Assembly (NCBI GenBank): GCA_033398695.1
Contig: CM065801.1
Coordinates: forward strand, 106,323,170 to 106,387,169
DNA: 64,000 nucleotides
Direction: 5' to 3'
Source: Orobanche coerulescens
Lineage: Eukaryota > Streptophyta > Magnoliopsida > Lamiales > Orobanchaceae
The notes below the pieces were generated by a model. That model did no database searches. It saw only the letters and a program-made list of their open reading frames with translations, and had not been told where the DNA came from. A program made the position numbers and the translations under genes. Positions within the stretch are counted from its first letter, which is position 1. The number at the start of each line of letters is the position of its first letter. Shown here in pieces: positions 32,733-45,266 of the stretch.

Positions 32733-32744
32733 TGGTATCACAAC
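32733..32744 (+). promoter_or_regulatory. G4 primer-binding site, degenerate
   Basis: TGGTATCACAAC matches the initiator-Met primer sequence at 10 of 12 positions, five bases after the LTR end. Confidence 0.8.
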
Positions 32745-32974
32745 TTAGGTTTATGGATACCTAGGTTGTCGGTCTTTTTGGGTCGAATTGAGTTATCGTT
32801 CGAATATAGCATCACTATATTGCCATCATCTCGGTGTCACCGGTACTAGTAAGTCCTTTTACCTTTCTTGTATTTTTCCTAACCGCTTCGCTTTCGATTT
32901 GGTATTCTTGGGAATCGGTCACCTCAATGACGGGCGATTTGAATTGTACTTATGTACTCTGTGTGTTCTTCAGA

Positions 32975-33784
32975 ATGTCTGCTGACAGGGGACGAGGACG
33001 AGGCCGTGGTCGTGGACGCGGGCGAGGACGTGTCGCAGCCGCTTCCCTCAGTTCCGTTGCGGGGTCTGCTACCCCTAGTTTATCGAACTCAGTGCATCCT
33101 GATACCCAAAGTCATCATGACGAGTCGACCGGTCAGGGGAATAATGCAGATGTTGGGGTTACGAATGTTCTTCAACAATTGGCAAATCAGATGACTGTCC
33201 TGGCCCAAGCTGTTCAACTAAATAATCATAGTCCGACAACGAATGTTTTACTCCAGAACGTGGTCCGTATGCATCCTCTACAGTTCAGCAGTGCTACTGA
33301 CCCAGCGGGTTGGGAAAGTTGGCTATTCGAATTGGAGAAAGTTTTTGAAGCGGTTGACTGTCCAAAAACGAGGAAGGTACATATTGCTTAGTACTTCCTT
33401 ACTAAGGAGGCTACTACTTAGTGGAAATCTATTAAGACGCAAGATCATGCTGCTACTTGGGACGAATTTAAGGACCTGCTGGAAGCTGAGTATTGTCCTG
33501 GGCCAGTGCAAGAAAGCAAGATACGAGCCTTTTTCGAAGCTAAGCCGCAGAACATCACAGTATCACAGGCGATAGTGGAATACAACCAACAGCTGATTCA
33601 TGTGAAGAATCAGGTGCGGGATGAGTGTGACAAGATCCGCCACTTCGACATGCGAATGAATATGGATTTACGGTGTTATATGGCCGGGCTTGCTTGCACC
33701 ACTCTGAAAGAATACCAAGACAGGGCTTTGGCATATGACATGTTGTGTTCCCATAATGACACCACAGACGAGCCGAAGAATTAA
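32975..33784 (+). pseudogene. G4 gag, N-terminal two thirds, two nonsense codons
   Basis: ATG 32975 opens an Arg-Gly-rich N-terminus, then the conserved Gag block (GWESWLFELEKVFEAVDC). A TAG at 33389 sits where relatives have Gln (AQYFL), and a second TAG at 33419 precedes W. The same frame continues through AEYCPGPV and FFEAKPQNITVSQ to TAA at 33782. The zinc knuckles and protease are missing because the C2 fragment begins about 15 bp later. G4 is more distant from G1 and G2 than they are from each other. Confidence 0.88.
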
Positions 33785-33799
33785 AAGACCACCGGTAAT

Positions 33800-35581
33800 T
33801 TTAGAGAGATATAGTTACGTTTCTCTGCATTGATATAGACAAGATTGAATTAGTGACTTGTTTTATTACGACCGAGTATAGAATTTATGGGCTGGTATAA
33901 TTCTTATCTCGGCTCCCACTAATTTATCGGAATTACACACTCCCATGGTATAACTCGGAAGTCATGGTAAGATCGACTTCTTAGTGGTGATCGAGTCCTT
34001 TACAAATGTTAACAGACGCAACCTGTCAGGTTTCTTGCCTATTAATTTATGTAAAGTGGTGTCCAACACCAACCCGTCTAACGGATGATTTGATCTTCTT
34101 TTACCCCTAGTCTTTATGTCCCCAACCTATCAAGTTTCTTGGCAATCCAGACTATCTATGTTGACCATCAACGTCTATCAGTTTGACTATTGAATCTCAC
34201 CCGGCAACCTATCAGGTTTCTAGGGGGAAATTTATCACCAACCGAAGGCATCTAATGCACTCAAGAATTTTTTCAACCTCTACCAAATGTACTACCCCGA
34301 TAACTCGGAAGCGTAGCACACCAGCTCGGGTATCAATTTTCTACGAGTTTGATGGAGGGTAGGAAACCTCGTAACCTTTTTCAAATATAGTCTGTTTGTT
34401 GTCGGAGAATTTCACGATTAATATTACACTTTGCACATTAATTTATTTATAAACGCGTTTGTGTGTCAATCATTCAAAATGAAAAACAGTAAATAGCAAC
34501 CTAGTTACTACCAACATATAGCTCATGGACCTTTTCCTAAGTACTGGGCCATGCGAATGACCCAATAAAGAAAAATAAAATAGTCTTCGATTCTTCGGCT
34601 TCTCGATCGGTTGTCTTCGGTCTTCGTCATAGCCAAATAAATAATTACATCATAGAAAAATGCAACCTATTATATAAATATTCTAGTAAAAATAAATAGG
34701 CTCAAAATGGCCTTTACAACCCAATCGAATGGAACAAATCAAAACTAAGTCCACGAGCTATATTACCATCACATAAGGATTCCACACAATATGTAACGAC
34801 AATGAAATTAAACAATTAATTTTAATATATATTAATCCAATTAATCTATAAAATTAATCTATTCAATTTCTACTATATTAATCCAATTAATATATATGGC
34901 ATTAAAATTAAATAATCAATTAATGTATTAATACAATCAATATAAAAATTAATTTATTCAATTTAATGGTATTAATCCAATTAATACTAATAATCATCAT
35001 TTCAATTCGTTCGAAGTAATCCGGCCAAAAATAGTATTTTCGTTTAATATCTTTCCTATTTAAAATAATATTCCAAATATTCATTTTAATCAAATTAAAT
35101 CCAATTTAAAATGTGGGAAAATATTACAACGTAATACATAGACTAAACGAAGTCCCGGACAAGTCGGAACGGGCCCAGCCCACAAATCGAGCCGAAAGGA
35201 TCTTTGGCCGAGGTGATCGGAGCGAGAGTCACCGCCTGCTACTATCCGGTAGCAGCGGCCGTCCGCCACCCCCGCCAAGCACCACCTGGCAGTGACTCGA
35301 GCACCCCCGGGCTGCTGAGTCCGACCTCTGTTCTGCTCATTTTTTCGGCTCGTTTCCAAAACTTGATATCTCTATTTTTTTTATGCAGGACTTATAAATC
35401 AATAAAATAAAATTTTACAGATTTATAATTCACATAAAATCATAGAAACAAAATTTACAACGAACAATTAAAAATCTCCGATTATACCAACAATGATTCT
35501 AAATCATAAACATCAACCAATAGCATTCAAAATGCACAAATAATCGTATATACGATATCATTGACCTCGATCCGATACTAT
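33800..35581 (-). other. C2 leader region
   Basis: Noncoding. It contains three inverted-repeat motifs of the AACCTGTCAGGTT type (34020-34032, 34124-34136 and 34206-34218), very AT-rich DNA at about 34800-35060, and a GC-rich block at about 35150-35340. That block occupies the same position as the C1 GC-rich block but has different sequence. Confidence 0.75.
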
Positions 35582-37469
35582 TGTTGGGATTCCGGAAACA
35601 AAATCGAATACGCAGCGGAATAATAATAAAGAATCCCAAACATGATCGATCAAGTAACGTATATATGAAAAATAAAAAATGAAGATAAAAGGATTAAGGT
35701 CCCATACCCTTGAAGCCTTTGAAAATATATTCGTAAGTTGATGATGATCATGAACCCGAGCACGAGCATGAAATCCCTTCATCCCCAACACCGAAAATAC
35801 GATGCCTCTACGTCACCACACATCGAAAGTTGCCCGGAAAAATCTACAAGACTCCGTTCTCCAAGAACACAGCTAGAGAAACTTGTAGGAATTCTTTCTC
35901 TCTATTTTTCTTACTTACTTCTTATCTCAAAGATGAAGAACAAAGAAAAAAATTTCTTCTCCCTCTCACTCTTGATATGGACGAAGCACACACACACTTG
36001 AAGGTGGTGTTCTGTTTTCTTCACTTAGTTGGTGGTGTTGTTGTGTATTGTTTGTTATATAATAAGTATAATGAGATCCCATCATATATTATCATAATGG
36101 CAATATCATGGTGGGATCACACATGAATTATTATGTTACAATGAAGACAACAAAAGGAAACCACCAAGAAATGACAAGTGGGGGTGGCCCATGTGAAAAT
36201 TTCCAAGAAACAGGCCGAGTCACTCGGCTCGTGTACCGGACGTTCGTCAAAAGACTCCGTTGAATACAATACGTTTTATCTCCAATGTATTTATACTAAT
36301 TAATTAATCCAAATAATTTATTATATTTACAAATATAGTTCTCTAAGAAATTTTATTTATGAATTAAATTAATTACCCGGTAACATAATTTCAATTCATA
36401 AGACCGCTATTTGATTTATCCAATAAATCATAATTAGATATCCAATATCTAATATTATTAGAGAGATAATAAATTCACATTTATCTAACAATGCTCCTGA
36501 TGCGCGACTCTGTAGGTCCGTCTCAGCCATCATTGGGAGGAACCAATGAGTGCTGGCAGCACTTAGCCAGCCTAGCGGGCCGCACTGTAAATCCTGACTA
36601 AGAACGAATGAAGGGATCATTACAGAACCATTATGTCGTGAATACCATATACGTATAGACCCTTCATCAGATGTCCTGGTCAAGTCTTCGGGTCACGGTA
36701 AAGTCAAACGCTACTGTTGACTAGACTCTATACATGTGTTAATGCAAATCAAGACCGACTGATTACTAGTGTATCTAATATGACTAGATCAAAATGCTTT
36801 GGCCAAAGATTTATGTTCTTATTTGCCATTAACCATATAGGACATTCATCTGCTCACTAGCAGGAGATAAAATCCTTTCTTGGCGTACAGTAAAGAATGC
36901 TACCTACCCGTATAGTCCGCACTTCGAGGTTAACCCAGTGATTAAGCAAATAAGTCTAACTACTCTAATGACAAACTATACATCACAGGCACATCTCTTA
37001 CTGAACCCTCAAGTCAAAGGTCCACGTATACTATCACAACCTTTTGATTCGTCATCGACTCTCCAAGAGTGAATATAGTGTGACTGAATCTAGTATGAGT
37101 CATGTTCGAGTATACTGGTCCCACCAATATACTTATAACTAAGCTATCAAGACAGGCACACGTCCTAGCATCAGTTATACAAATCATATTCAAAACTTAA
37201 TGCCCAATTAAGTTTATCGACTTGCGGATAGTTTACGTAAATAAACTCTAAATACTTCCAGTGCATTTTCTCTTATCCGATAATGAGAATGGAATGCTTG
37301 CTCTTATTTACATGGACTTCACTTCAATATTTACCAAATCAATAATGCATTTGAAATGCAATAAACAATGAATGAATCATGTTGCCTTTTATTGATAATT
37401 CCATAATTATAAGTACAATGCCCCTTCTCTCTCGTACCCTGCATGGCATTCGAGGGTATATTCCTAACA
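35582..37469 (-). repeat. C2 LTR (1888 bp, minus strand)
   Basis: On the minus strand it runs TGTTAGGAATATACC...ATCCCAACA. It is recognisably the C1 LTR family but clearly more diverged than the two C1 LTRs are from each other. The AT-rich ATTAATT segment is at about 36290-36480. Confidence 0.9.
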
Positions 37470-38530
37470 AAGTGACCATCGAGAACAAGTATCAATTACC
37501 TCATACAGATGATTTATTTGATCAGTTTCAGGGAGCCGCATTATTCTCAAAAATTTATTTGAGATCAGGGTAGTACCAGCTTCGAGTGAAAGAGTCCAAC
37601 GTTCCGGAAACCGCTTTCTGGAAGAGTTACGGACATTATGAATTTGTGGTCGTGCCTTTTGGACTGACTAATGCACTGGCAGTATTCATGCTTAATGAAC
37701 AAGATATTCATTGAGTACCTTGACAAATGTGTGGTCGTCTTTATTGACGATATCTTTATTTATTCTCGAGATGCGGAGGAGCATGCCCGACACTTGCGTT
37801 TGATACTAGATGTTTTGAGAGCCGAGCACCTTTATGCGAAATTCTCAAAATGCGAGTTTTGTATGAAGGAAGTTATGTTTCTCGGCCATGTGGTTTCGGA
37901 AGAAGGGTTTCGTGTAGACCCGCAGAAGATTGAGGCAGTGCTAGGTTGGGCACCGCCTAATAATGTTAAGGAAGTTCGTAGCTTTTTGGGTCTTGCTGGG
38001 TATTACCGTCGGTTTATCGAGGGGTTCTCGAAACTCCCTCGACCGCTCACATAATTACTTCAGAAGACAGAAAAGTTTATTTGGACTGCTGAGAGACAAC
38101 AGAGCTTCGATGAGCTGGAGAGACGTTTAACCTCAGCGCCGATTTTAGCTTTACCACATGGTAGTGAAGGATTTGCAGTTTATAGTGATGCTTCAGGACA
38201 AGGGCTTGAATGTGTGCTTATGTAGCATGATAAAACAACAGCCTTTGCATCACAGCAGTTGAAGCCGTACGAGATGAACTATCCTACCCATGATTTGGAA
38301 TTGGCCGTAATTATTTTCGCACTTAAGATCTGGCGGCATTATTTGTAAGGCTCTTCGTGTCGGATTTATACCGATCATAAGAGTTCGAAGTACATTTTCA
38401 GTCCGAAATAATTGAATATGAGGCACCGCTGTTGGTTGGAGTTAATTAAGGACAATGATTTAGAAATTCTTTACCATCTGGGGAACTCCAATGTCTCCGC
38501 GGTCTCTTTGAGCCGCAAATCAGAATCACT
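37470..38530 (+). pseudogene. G4 reverse transcriptase and RNase H, many stops
   Basis: It starts in the middle of the RT palm ([11 protein letters not shown]). Conserved blocks: FGLTNA near 37660, the catalytic FIDDIFIYS with both Asp codons intact near 37745, [18 protein letters not shown], and RNase H YSDASGQGLE near 38180. There is a frameshift near 37690 and stops at about 37571, 38052, 38223 and 38346. Several are explained by C-to-T changes (for example CAG to TAG). It is an old, dead copy. Confidence 0.88.
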
Positions 38531-40080
38531 TCGGATGCTCTAGGTTGTTACACCCTAGACGAAGATTCATCAGGATTTGATCAAGCAGGATATAGAAGTT
38601 TGGCTTCAAAGAGTGCACGGATAGTTGTGTACCCTCGAAATTACTTTGTCCTTGGTTGACAACATCAAAGGGAAACAGTGGACTGACCCAATGATTTCCC
38701 AACTGAAGGAAGATGTAATTAAGGGAAAAGCCCCTGGATTTATGATACATGAGGACAAAATTTTGAGATTTCAGGGCAGGATGTATGCCTCGAATAATCT
38801 GGAGTTGAGACAGAGAATTCTCCGAGAAGCCCATGCTACGCCTTACTCAATCCATCCTGGAACGAGTAAGATGTACAAAGACTTGAAGCGAAAATTTTGG
38901 TGGAATAATATGAAGAAAGATGTCACCGAGTCTGTATTACGATGTTTGATGTGTCAACAAGTCAAAATCGAGCATCAACGACCAGCGGGGTTGTTGAAGC
39001 CGCTTCTCATTCCCGAGTGGAGGGAATATATTTCCATGGATTTCATCACGGGGATGCCGAGGTCTAGACCCAGAATGAATAAGATTTGGGTAATCGTTGA
39101 TTGATTAACCAAGTCTGCATACTTCCTTGGTATTAAGGATACTTGGGGACCGGAGAGATTGGCTCGAACCTTTATAGCTGATATTGTGATATTGCATGGT
39201 TCCCCTAAAACTATTATTTCCGATCGAGATGGTCGTTTCGTGTTGCATTTATGGCAAACAGTCCATCAGGCCTTGGGCACCTAGTTGGGTTTGAGTTCCC
39301 CTTTTCATCCTCGATCAAACGGTCAGACTGAACGGATGATCTAGACGTTAGAGGATATGTTGTGAGCTTGTGCCCTAGACTGGAGTAATGATTAGGAATT
39401 TCATTTACCGTTGATCGAATTTGCCTACAATAATAGTTGGCATGCGTCGATCAAAATAGCACCATTTGAGGCACTTTATGGTTGGCGGTGTATATTGCCA
39501 TTATGTTGGGATGAGGCTTCGGAGTTATTCGGAACGGAATCGGATATGTTTACGGAGACTAAGGAAAAGATTTTTATTATCCAAGATCAGTTTTTGACTG
39601 CCCAGAGCCATCAGAAATCTTATGCCGATACTCATCATAGACCATTAGAATTCGAATTTAGAGACCATGTTCTCCTCAAAGTGTCGCTGACAAAGGGAGT
39701 TTTCCGCTTCGGGAAAAAGGGGAAACTTAGTTCGAGGTATACCAGACCGTTTGAAAATTTTAGACAGGGTTGGAGATTTCGCTTATCGCTTGGCGTTGCC
39801 TCCAGCTTTGAGTCATATCCATAACGTTTTTCATGTTTCTCAGTTGAGGAAGTACGTGCCAGATCCAAGTCATATTATCGACTGTAGTGAGATTGATGTA
39901 TCCGAGGATGTTGCCTTTCCAGAGTGACTGGTGAAGATCCTTGAACATCGCGAGAAGCAGCTTTGGCACAAAACTATTCCGTTGGTTAAGGTGTAATGGT
40001 CGAGGCATGGAATTGAGGAAGTAACTTGGGAGACGGAAGAGAAGATGCGAATGAGATACCCTGAACTTTTTTATTTCTTT
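38531..40080 (+). pseudogene. G4 integrase, multiple stops
   Basis: The HHCC region is within 38625-39104 (HATPYSIHPGTSK...CLMCQQVK). The first catalytic Asp is in SMDFITG and the second in ISDRDGRF; the Glu region reads NGQTERM. Stops interrupt at about 39103, 39283, 39343 and 39361. An open piece at 39411-39824 covers IEFAYNNSWHAS onward, then a frameshift follows. The last part, up to 40080, still resembles the chromodomain-like C-terminus of G1 in nucleotide sequence. Confidence 0.87.
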
Positions 40081-40116
40081 AGTTTCGCGACGAAACTTCT
40101 TTTAAGAGGGGGAGAA
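40081..40116 (+). promoter_or_regulatory. G4 pre-PPT hairpin and polypurine tract
   Basis: AGTTTCGCGACGAAACT (40081-40097) has 7-bp arms and a CGA loop. The purine tract AAGAGGGGGAGAA (40104-40116) abuts TGTGATACCC, the start of the LTR. Confidence 0.85.
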
Positions 40117-40178
40117 TGTGATACCCGTACTTTTTATGAATTGTTTACTTTGACATCCTTTCACTTTTGTCGTTCTTG
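40117..40178 (+). repeat. G4 3' LTR, first about 60 bp only
   Basis: TGTGATACCCGTAC follows the PPT directly. From roughly 40178-40200 the sequence is the minus-strand G5 LTR. I could not locate the rest of the G4 3' LTR to the right of G5. The G4/G5 border is approximate. Confidence 0.6.
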
Positions 40179-40199
40179 TAAGCGCTTATTTTCGCAAAC

Positions 40200-43100
40200 A
40201 ATTACAAATGCCCAAGAGGCCACGACGGCACTATCTTTAAAACATTCGAAGACTTTATAAAACTAGTTTATCAAAACCGTCGTAAAATCTCATTTGAAAC
40301 CACAAGTCCCGAAATGCCAAAACTCAACAATTTAAAAATATATGTTAAGCTATCGCTTACAAGTACCGACAGGATAGATTAGAAAACGATTTCCAAAGTA
40401 ACCCAAGTTCCCAGATACCAAAAGGCTATTTAAAAATACTCAGGCAGCTGAAAAAGACAAACAACTAAAATAATCTAGCAACGGAATACAAGAACTGATC
40501 AGGAAACTCGATACACAGATACATGCCCTAGCTAGTATCCCCTGGGAAGCTCATCTCTTCACGACCGCTACAAGCTCGATATCCAAAGAACCTAAAAAGA
40601 AATCCCACGACAAGGTCAGCCATAATATCCAACAATGATAACCATCACATCACGTCAATAATTAGATACCAAAGAGAATACTAAGTAAGAATACGACCAA
40701 TGTAATCTTACCACCATAACTTTGCGAAACTCCACGATTCGTATCCTCAACAATACAATAAACTAATCCGAAATATATATACTACATCTCAACAATGTCC
40801 AAGGTTCTCAAAACATTATCATAACTCACTGTTACGAAATTCAGTAACTCTGTCAAACCCAATCCATCGGGTATCATTATAAAATCTCAACACGAAAACC
40901 GATTGTCCATCAAAGACATATACCAAGGGAAATACGGACATGGTCCTAACACAAGACATGGTCCTAACACAAGACCTACAAATGCATACTCATATGACAA
41001 CGTCAATATGCTCATATCAATAACGACATTGTATACTTATGCCAACCCATAATATAGATATGCAGAATAACAACAACACAAGGTAATCCAACGATCCAGC
41101 GCACACAGCTATAGATCCCCATGATGATCCCATTGGACCAATGCATGGTGGCATTACCAGTCCAACGATCCAGCGCACACAGCTATAGATATCCCATGTT
41201 GATCCCGTCGGACCAACGTATGGTGGACATATGACAACAATGCACAACTGCACAAAACAACAGTACACAATGTACGACAACAATAATGCACAAATGCATG
41301 ACAACAACGATACATGAATGTATCACAATATGATAGACACAAAATGACAAAAATGATTAGAGTACTTGCCCCGAGTCCTTCGAGAGCAATCTCAGTGTCT
41401 AAACCATCACCAACCATTATTCTGAATATTCGATGATCCAAAATGTCACGGACGGTAAATAATTCACTTCTTCGTCTATACCACAATGTATCCTCGATAC
41501 CAAGTATACCAACAACAAATGTAAATCATATACATTATGATTTAATTCCCAAAACTCGAATACAACTTATAATCCCAAATCTCCTGTGATTATGATTATA
41601 AATATTGCTATACAAATTATAAACGAATGAAACAAAAACCATTCATTAAATATTATAAACTGAGCAAGTACTAACTTGCCTCGATACCGATGAAGCCGTT
41701 ACCAATTCCTTGCCGTCGCCTACAATCTCCTCGGTCATGATCAATGCAATTTACAAACATCCTCGAACTCGACCGCAACATACAGTTATAATCACCAATC
41801 AATATTCTGAACCTATTACAATAATCGATAAACTAACAAGTTCGATAACAATCAACAATCGATATAACCAATTCACAAACCCAACGGCTCAACAATATCA
41901 CGGTTAACCACAAATCTGATCAAACCACTTAAACGATCACAAATTCATAACTGAAATAGAATATACTACCCTGCCTGCTGACTTAGCGCATGTAAATCAC
42001 TTAACGTAGCATGCGCTAAGTTGTTTCCGTTAGCGTGTGCTAGACAGTAACACTAGCGTGCGCTAATGAGATGCAGTTGCATGCATTTCAGATACCAATA
42101 AATATATAGCGATTATCAAGTACACTAAGTGATAATAAACCATGTTCAAAGCTATCAAAACAACGAAATCCGATATCCTTTAACATGTAGGTAATCATCC
42201 AACTCTTAATCTAATTCATATATTCACATATCATCTTCTTCCTCAAATATCAACGTCATGAGCACCAAGAATCCTAACAACACTTCCCTAACCTCACATT
42301 ACAGAGAGTAATCATCAGCAATGACATCAACATCCGCAAAGGAGAAGGAGGATTAACCAACTTATCTCAAGAAAACGAACTACACAATTCAAATCACACT
42401 AATCATATTAATATTATCATACTCCGGTAATCCATCTCATAATCATGCTTGTCCACTTGTTTATGTAATAATCATCAACTCAAGAATATCAACATTCAAT
42501 CCAAAACGAAATCCAAAGATGAATAGTGATTACCTTTTTGAAGGAAAGGATTGAATCCCACGTTTGAATCCGTTTCCAATCGATTCCAAGCTTAATATTG
42601 TTATGGATGATTAACTCCACCATAATCCAGTGTTTGGAACTTCAAACATCTCTCTAGGAACTATCTCTATCGGTTGCAAGGAGAGAATGGACGAAATGAA
42701 GAATAATGGCCAACTCCACATATATATACTGATTATTATTAGCGTGCGCTAACTGTCTTTGTTAGCGCGCGCTATCGCGGTCCAGAGGCTACTGCCTTAC
42801 TGCATACAATGAGTTACATACGCAATGCCCATGCAATAGCGTACGTAATCTCCTCTACTTAGCGTACGCTAGTGTTTGATCATAGCGTGTGCTACTCATA
42901 GTTGACTCGTTTGTCTGTATGCTCCGAAGATGGGTCCACACGCCGACAGCTCTGACTAGGATAAGATTCCTTTGGGATCGATCTGATGTTAGCGTGCGCT
43001 AACAATATGTATTAGCATGCACTAATCCTTCACAACAAACATCCGTTGACCTTATCGGCACATGCGCCGAAAGTGACCGGGTCCACACGTAGATTTCTTC

Positions 43101-43455
43101 TGATCTGATCGGTACTAGCGTGCCCTATCCTTTACCATTAGCGTGCGCTATGCCTGCACGATAGCGTGCGCTAGGCATGTATATTAGTGTGCGCTAATAA
43201 TGCTACACTTAGCCATTTCCATATATCCTTGTCCAACGTCTCAACATACTAGATACAAACATACGTCATACTGAATACGTATACTCCTTCCAACAATATT
43301 CTTAAATGCAATTGTCGACCAAATACGACAATTATACCAATACTGACATCTCAGTCCTTCATTTATTTTATCCATACTGTATAGATTCCACGCTGTACAA
43401 TATAACTCGGATATAATACTATTAAACAACAGTAGTAGAAATTCCGGATATTACA
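40200..43455 (-). repeat. G5 3' LTR, composite
   Basis: Minus strand, it starts TGTAATATCCGGAATTTC. It contains TAGCGTGCGCTA-type motifs at 42735-43195 and again at 41990-42065. A TATA candidate (TATATATATG, plus-strand about 42718-42727) follows. Two AGTACTTGCC/AACTTGCC donor-like sites are at about 41367 and 41670. Two units containing CCAACGATCCAGCGCACAC (plus-strand) are at 41091 and 41160. The proximal end (40200-40850) matches 26290-26800 of G3. The duplicated landmarks suggest two LTR pieces joined together. Confidence 0.65.
42735..43195 (-). repeat. Near-palindrome array in the U3 of the G5 3' LTR
   Basis: Copies of TTAGCGTGCGCTAA or close variants lie near 42739, 42764, 42861, 42989, 43138, 43161 and 43183. 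They are irregularly spaced and located in U3, as in G1, G2 and G6. GTAGCGTGC, GTGTGCTA and CGTACGTAAT variants are mixed in. Confidence 0.85.
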
Positions 43456-43493
43456 TACTACACCACTTAAAATAAGTTTCGTCCTCGAAACTT
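43456..43493 (-). promoter_or_regulatory. G5 pre-PPT hairpin and weak polypurine tract
   Basis: Minus strand AAGTTTCGAGGACGAAACTT (43493-43474): 8-bp arms and an AGGA loop. The following tract AAGTGGTGTAGTA is a poor purine run next to the LTR TG at 43455. Confidence 0.8.
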
Positions 43494-43948
43494 GCAATCC
43501 CTCATAGAAAAACCAACAAACCGTTCAACCAAAATATTCCGAAAACATCACAACAACGATCAATCATCATCATTAACGAATAACCAAAACAGTACACTTA
43601 CAAATACGCAAAGTCGACGATCTCCTGAGATACTAGCAAGTGAGTTCACTGTAAAGCCTCAATACGCTTACGATCACAATTCCATGAGTCTTAACAAAAT
43701 ATACCATCTTTGGATGAAATAATCTACCCATGTCAAATCGTGTCTGTCTAATTATACAATCACGTCCCAATTCTGATAAAACGAATAATACCCGATACAT
43801 CTATGAAACAACTGCCCAAAACAACCACACAAATCCCGAAACATCGGCACAAAATCCGAACGCTCAGATGATCACCAACAATGATCAACCAATAAATTAA
43901 CTAGGAATATCATCGATATGATAAACTCTCATACGACCAATCCAAAGG
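43494..43948 (-). other. G5 untranslated region where integrase should be
   Basis: I see no integrase motif (neither HHCC nor DD35E). The sequence resembles parts of the G3 interior (26090-26280 and 26860-26960). RNase H coding ends abruptly at 43949 after DDPLMIL, which is the position where the integrase region normally begins. Confidence 0.7.
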
Positions 43949-44332
43949 TTAAAGAATCATCAGAGGATCATCTGCCTGTCTAGATTTGATTTCTTCGGTT
44001 AAAGATGAAGTTATCTCCATCACGCACAGTTGTCCTTGGACTCTTTGTAACCATACTTCAATTCCTTCACCAATCATCTCTCGCTGAAGGCTAAGTTGGG
44101 AGGTCAGCGTCTCCAGCATCTGAATAGAGACAGGCTTGCGGCTAAGTGCATCGGCCACTACATTCGCTTTGCCTGGATGATATAAAATCTCCAAGTCATA
44201 GTCCTTAATCAGTTCTAACCATCTTCTTTGCCGCATGTTCAACTCTTTCTGACTAAATATGTACTTGAGACTCTTATAATCCGTAAAGATCTGACAGTGA
44301 GTCCCGTACAGATAATGCCTCCAGATCTTCAA
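43949..44332 (-). pseudogene. G5 RNase H C-terminus and start of the integrase linker
   Basis: Minus-strand frame of 127 codons: [20 protein letters not shown], then the family block [18 protein letters not shown] that marks the RNase H end. It stops before any integrase zinc motif. The part of RNase H containing the first catalytic residues is broken at 44333-44470. Confidence 0.88.
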
Positions 44333-44466
44333 GGCAAAACCACCGCCGCTAGCTCCAAATCATGTGTCGGGTAATTCACTTCATAAGGTTTCATTGTCGC
44401 GACGCATAAGCGATCACCTTATCATTCTCGCATCAACACGCACCCAAGTCCTTGGTTCAAGCATCA

Positions 44467-45266
44467 TCAGTAAACTATGAATCCTCCAGTTCCCTGCGGA
44501 AGTGATAGAATCGGTGCCGTCGTCAATCTCTTCTTCAATTCATCAAAGCTAATCTGACACAATTCATTCCACTCAAACTTTTGAGTTTTCTGCAGGAGTC
44601 GAGTAAGTGGGCGGGAGATTTTAGAAAACCCTTCCACGAATCGACGATAGTATCCAGCAAGTCCCAAGAAGCTTCGGACTTCTTTCACGTTCTTAGGAGG
44701 CTTCCAATCCATAATTGCTTCGATCTTCTGAGGATCTACTCGGACTCCTTTAGCTGACACCACATGGCCGAGGAACATTACTTCCTTTAGCCAGAATTCA
44801 CAATTAGAAAGTTTGGCGTACAATTGCTCGTTTCTCAAAAGTTCCAACACAATCCGCAAATGCTGCGCATGTTCCTTCGGGCTCTTAGAATATACTAGAA
44901 TGTCATCAATGAACATGACCACAAATTTATCCAAAAATTCAATGAACACACGGTTCATTAATTGCATAAATACAGCAGGTGCGTTAGTGAGACCAAACGG
45001 CATCACTACAAACTCATAATGTCCGTAGCGAGTTCTGAACGCTGATTTCGGAACGTCGGATTCCTTAATCCTTAGCTGTGATATCCTGATCTCAGATCAA
45101 TTTTAGAAAATACCGTTGCCCCTTGCAGCTGGTCAAACAGATCATCAATCCGTGGTAACGGATATTTGTTCTTAATTGTCATCTTGTTCACCTCTCGATA
45201 GTCAATACACAGTCGGAGCGATCCATCCTTCTTTCGGACGAAAAGAACTGGCGCTCCCGGTGGCAA
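44467..45266 (-). pseudogene. G5 reverse transcriptase, two frames
   Basis: Piece 45072-45266 carries [16 protein letters not shown] and ends in [11 protein letters not shown] after a shift. Piece 44467-45006 carries [10 protein letters not shown], the catalytic FIDDILVYS box (both Asp present) and the thumb/connection to [10 protein letters not shown]. The interval between them (45007-45071) reads as RT in shifted frame, so small indels are the only clear damage here. Confidence 0.9.

Larger units (their letters stand above)
33800..37469 (-). mobile_element. C2: inverted, truncated Copia element (5' LTR plus leader only)
   Basis: Read on the minus strand it has an LTR (37469 down to 35582), a degenerate PBS (TAGTATCGGATC), and a leader that parallels C1 16243-17880, including the ATGCAGA site just before gag. 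It stops at the gag start, so no protein is encoded. The right end is a clean LTR terminus against G4 reverse transcriptase (AAGTGACC). The left end is not an LTR end, so either C2 is truncated or the G4 DNA between gag and RT was lost with it. Confidence 0.85.

Noticed and set aside
40117..40178. Reading this as the terminus of the G5 LTR in the minus direction
   Set aside because: It directly follows the G4 hairpin and PPT and starts TGTGATACCC, as expected for the G4 LTR. The minus reading would end GGGTATCACA, unlike other LTR ends here (TGTTACA).
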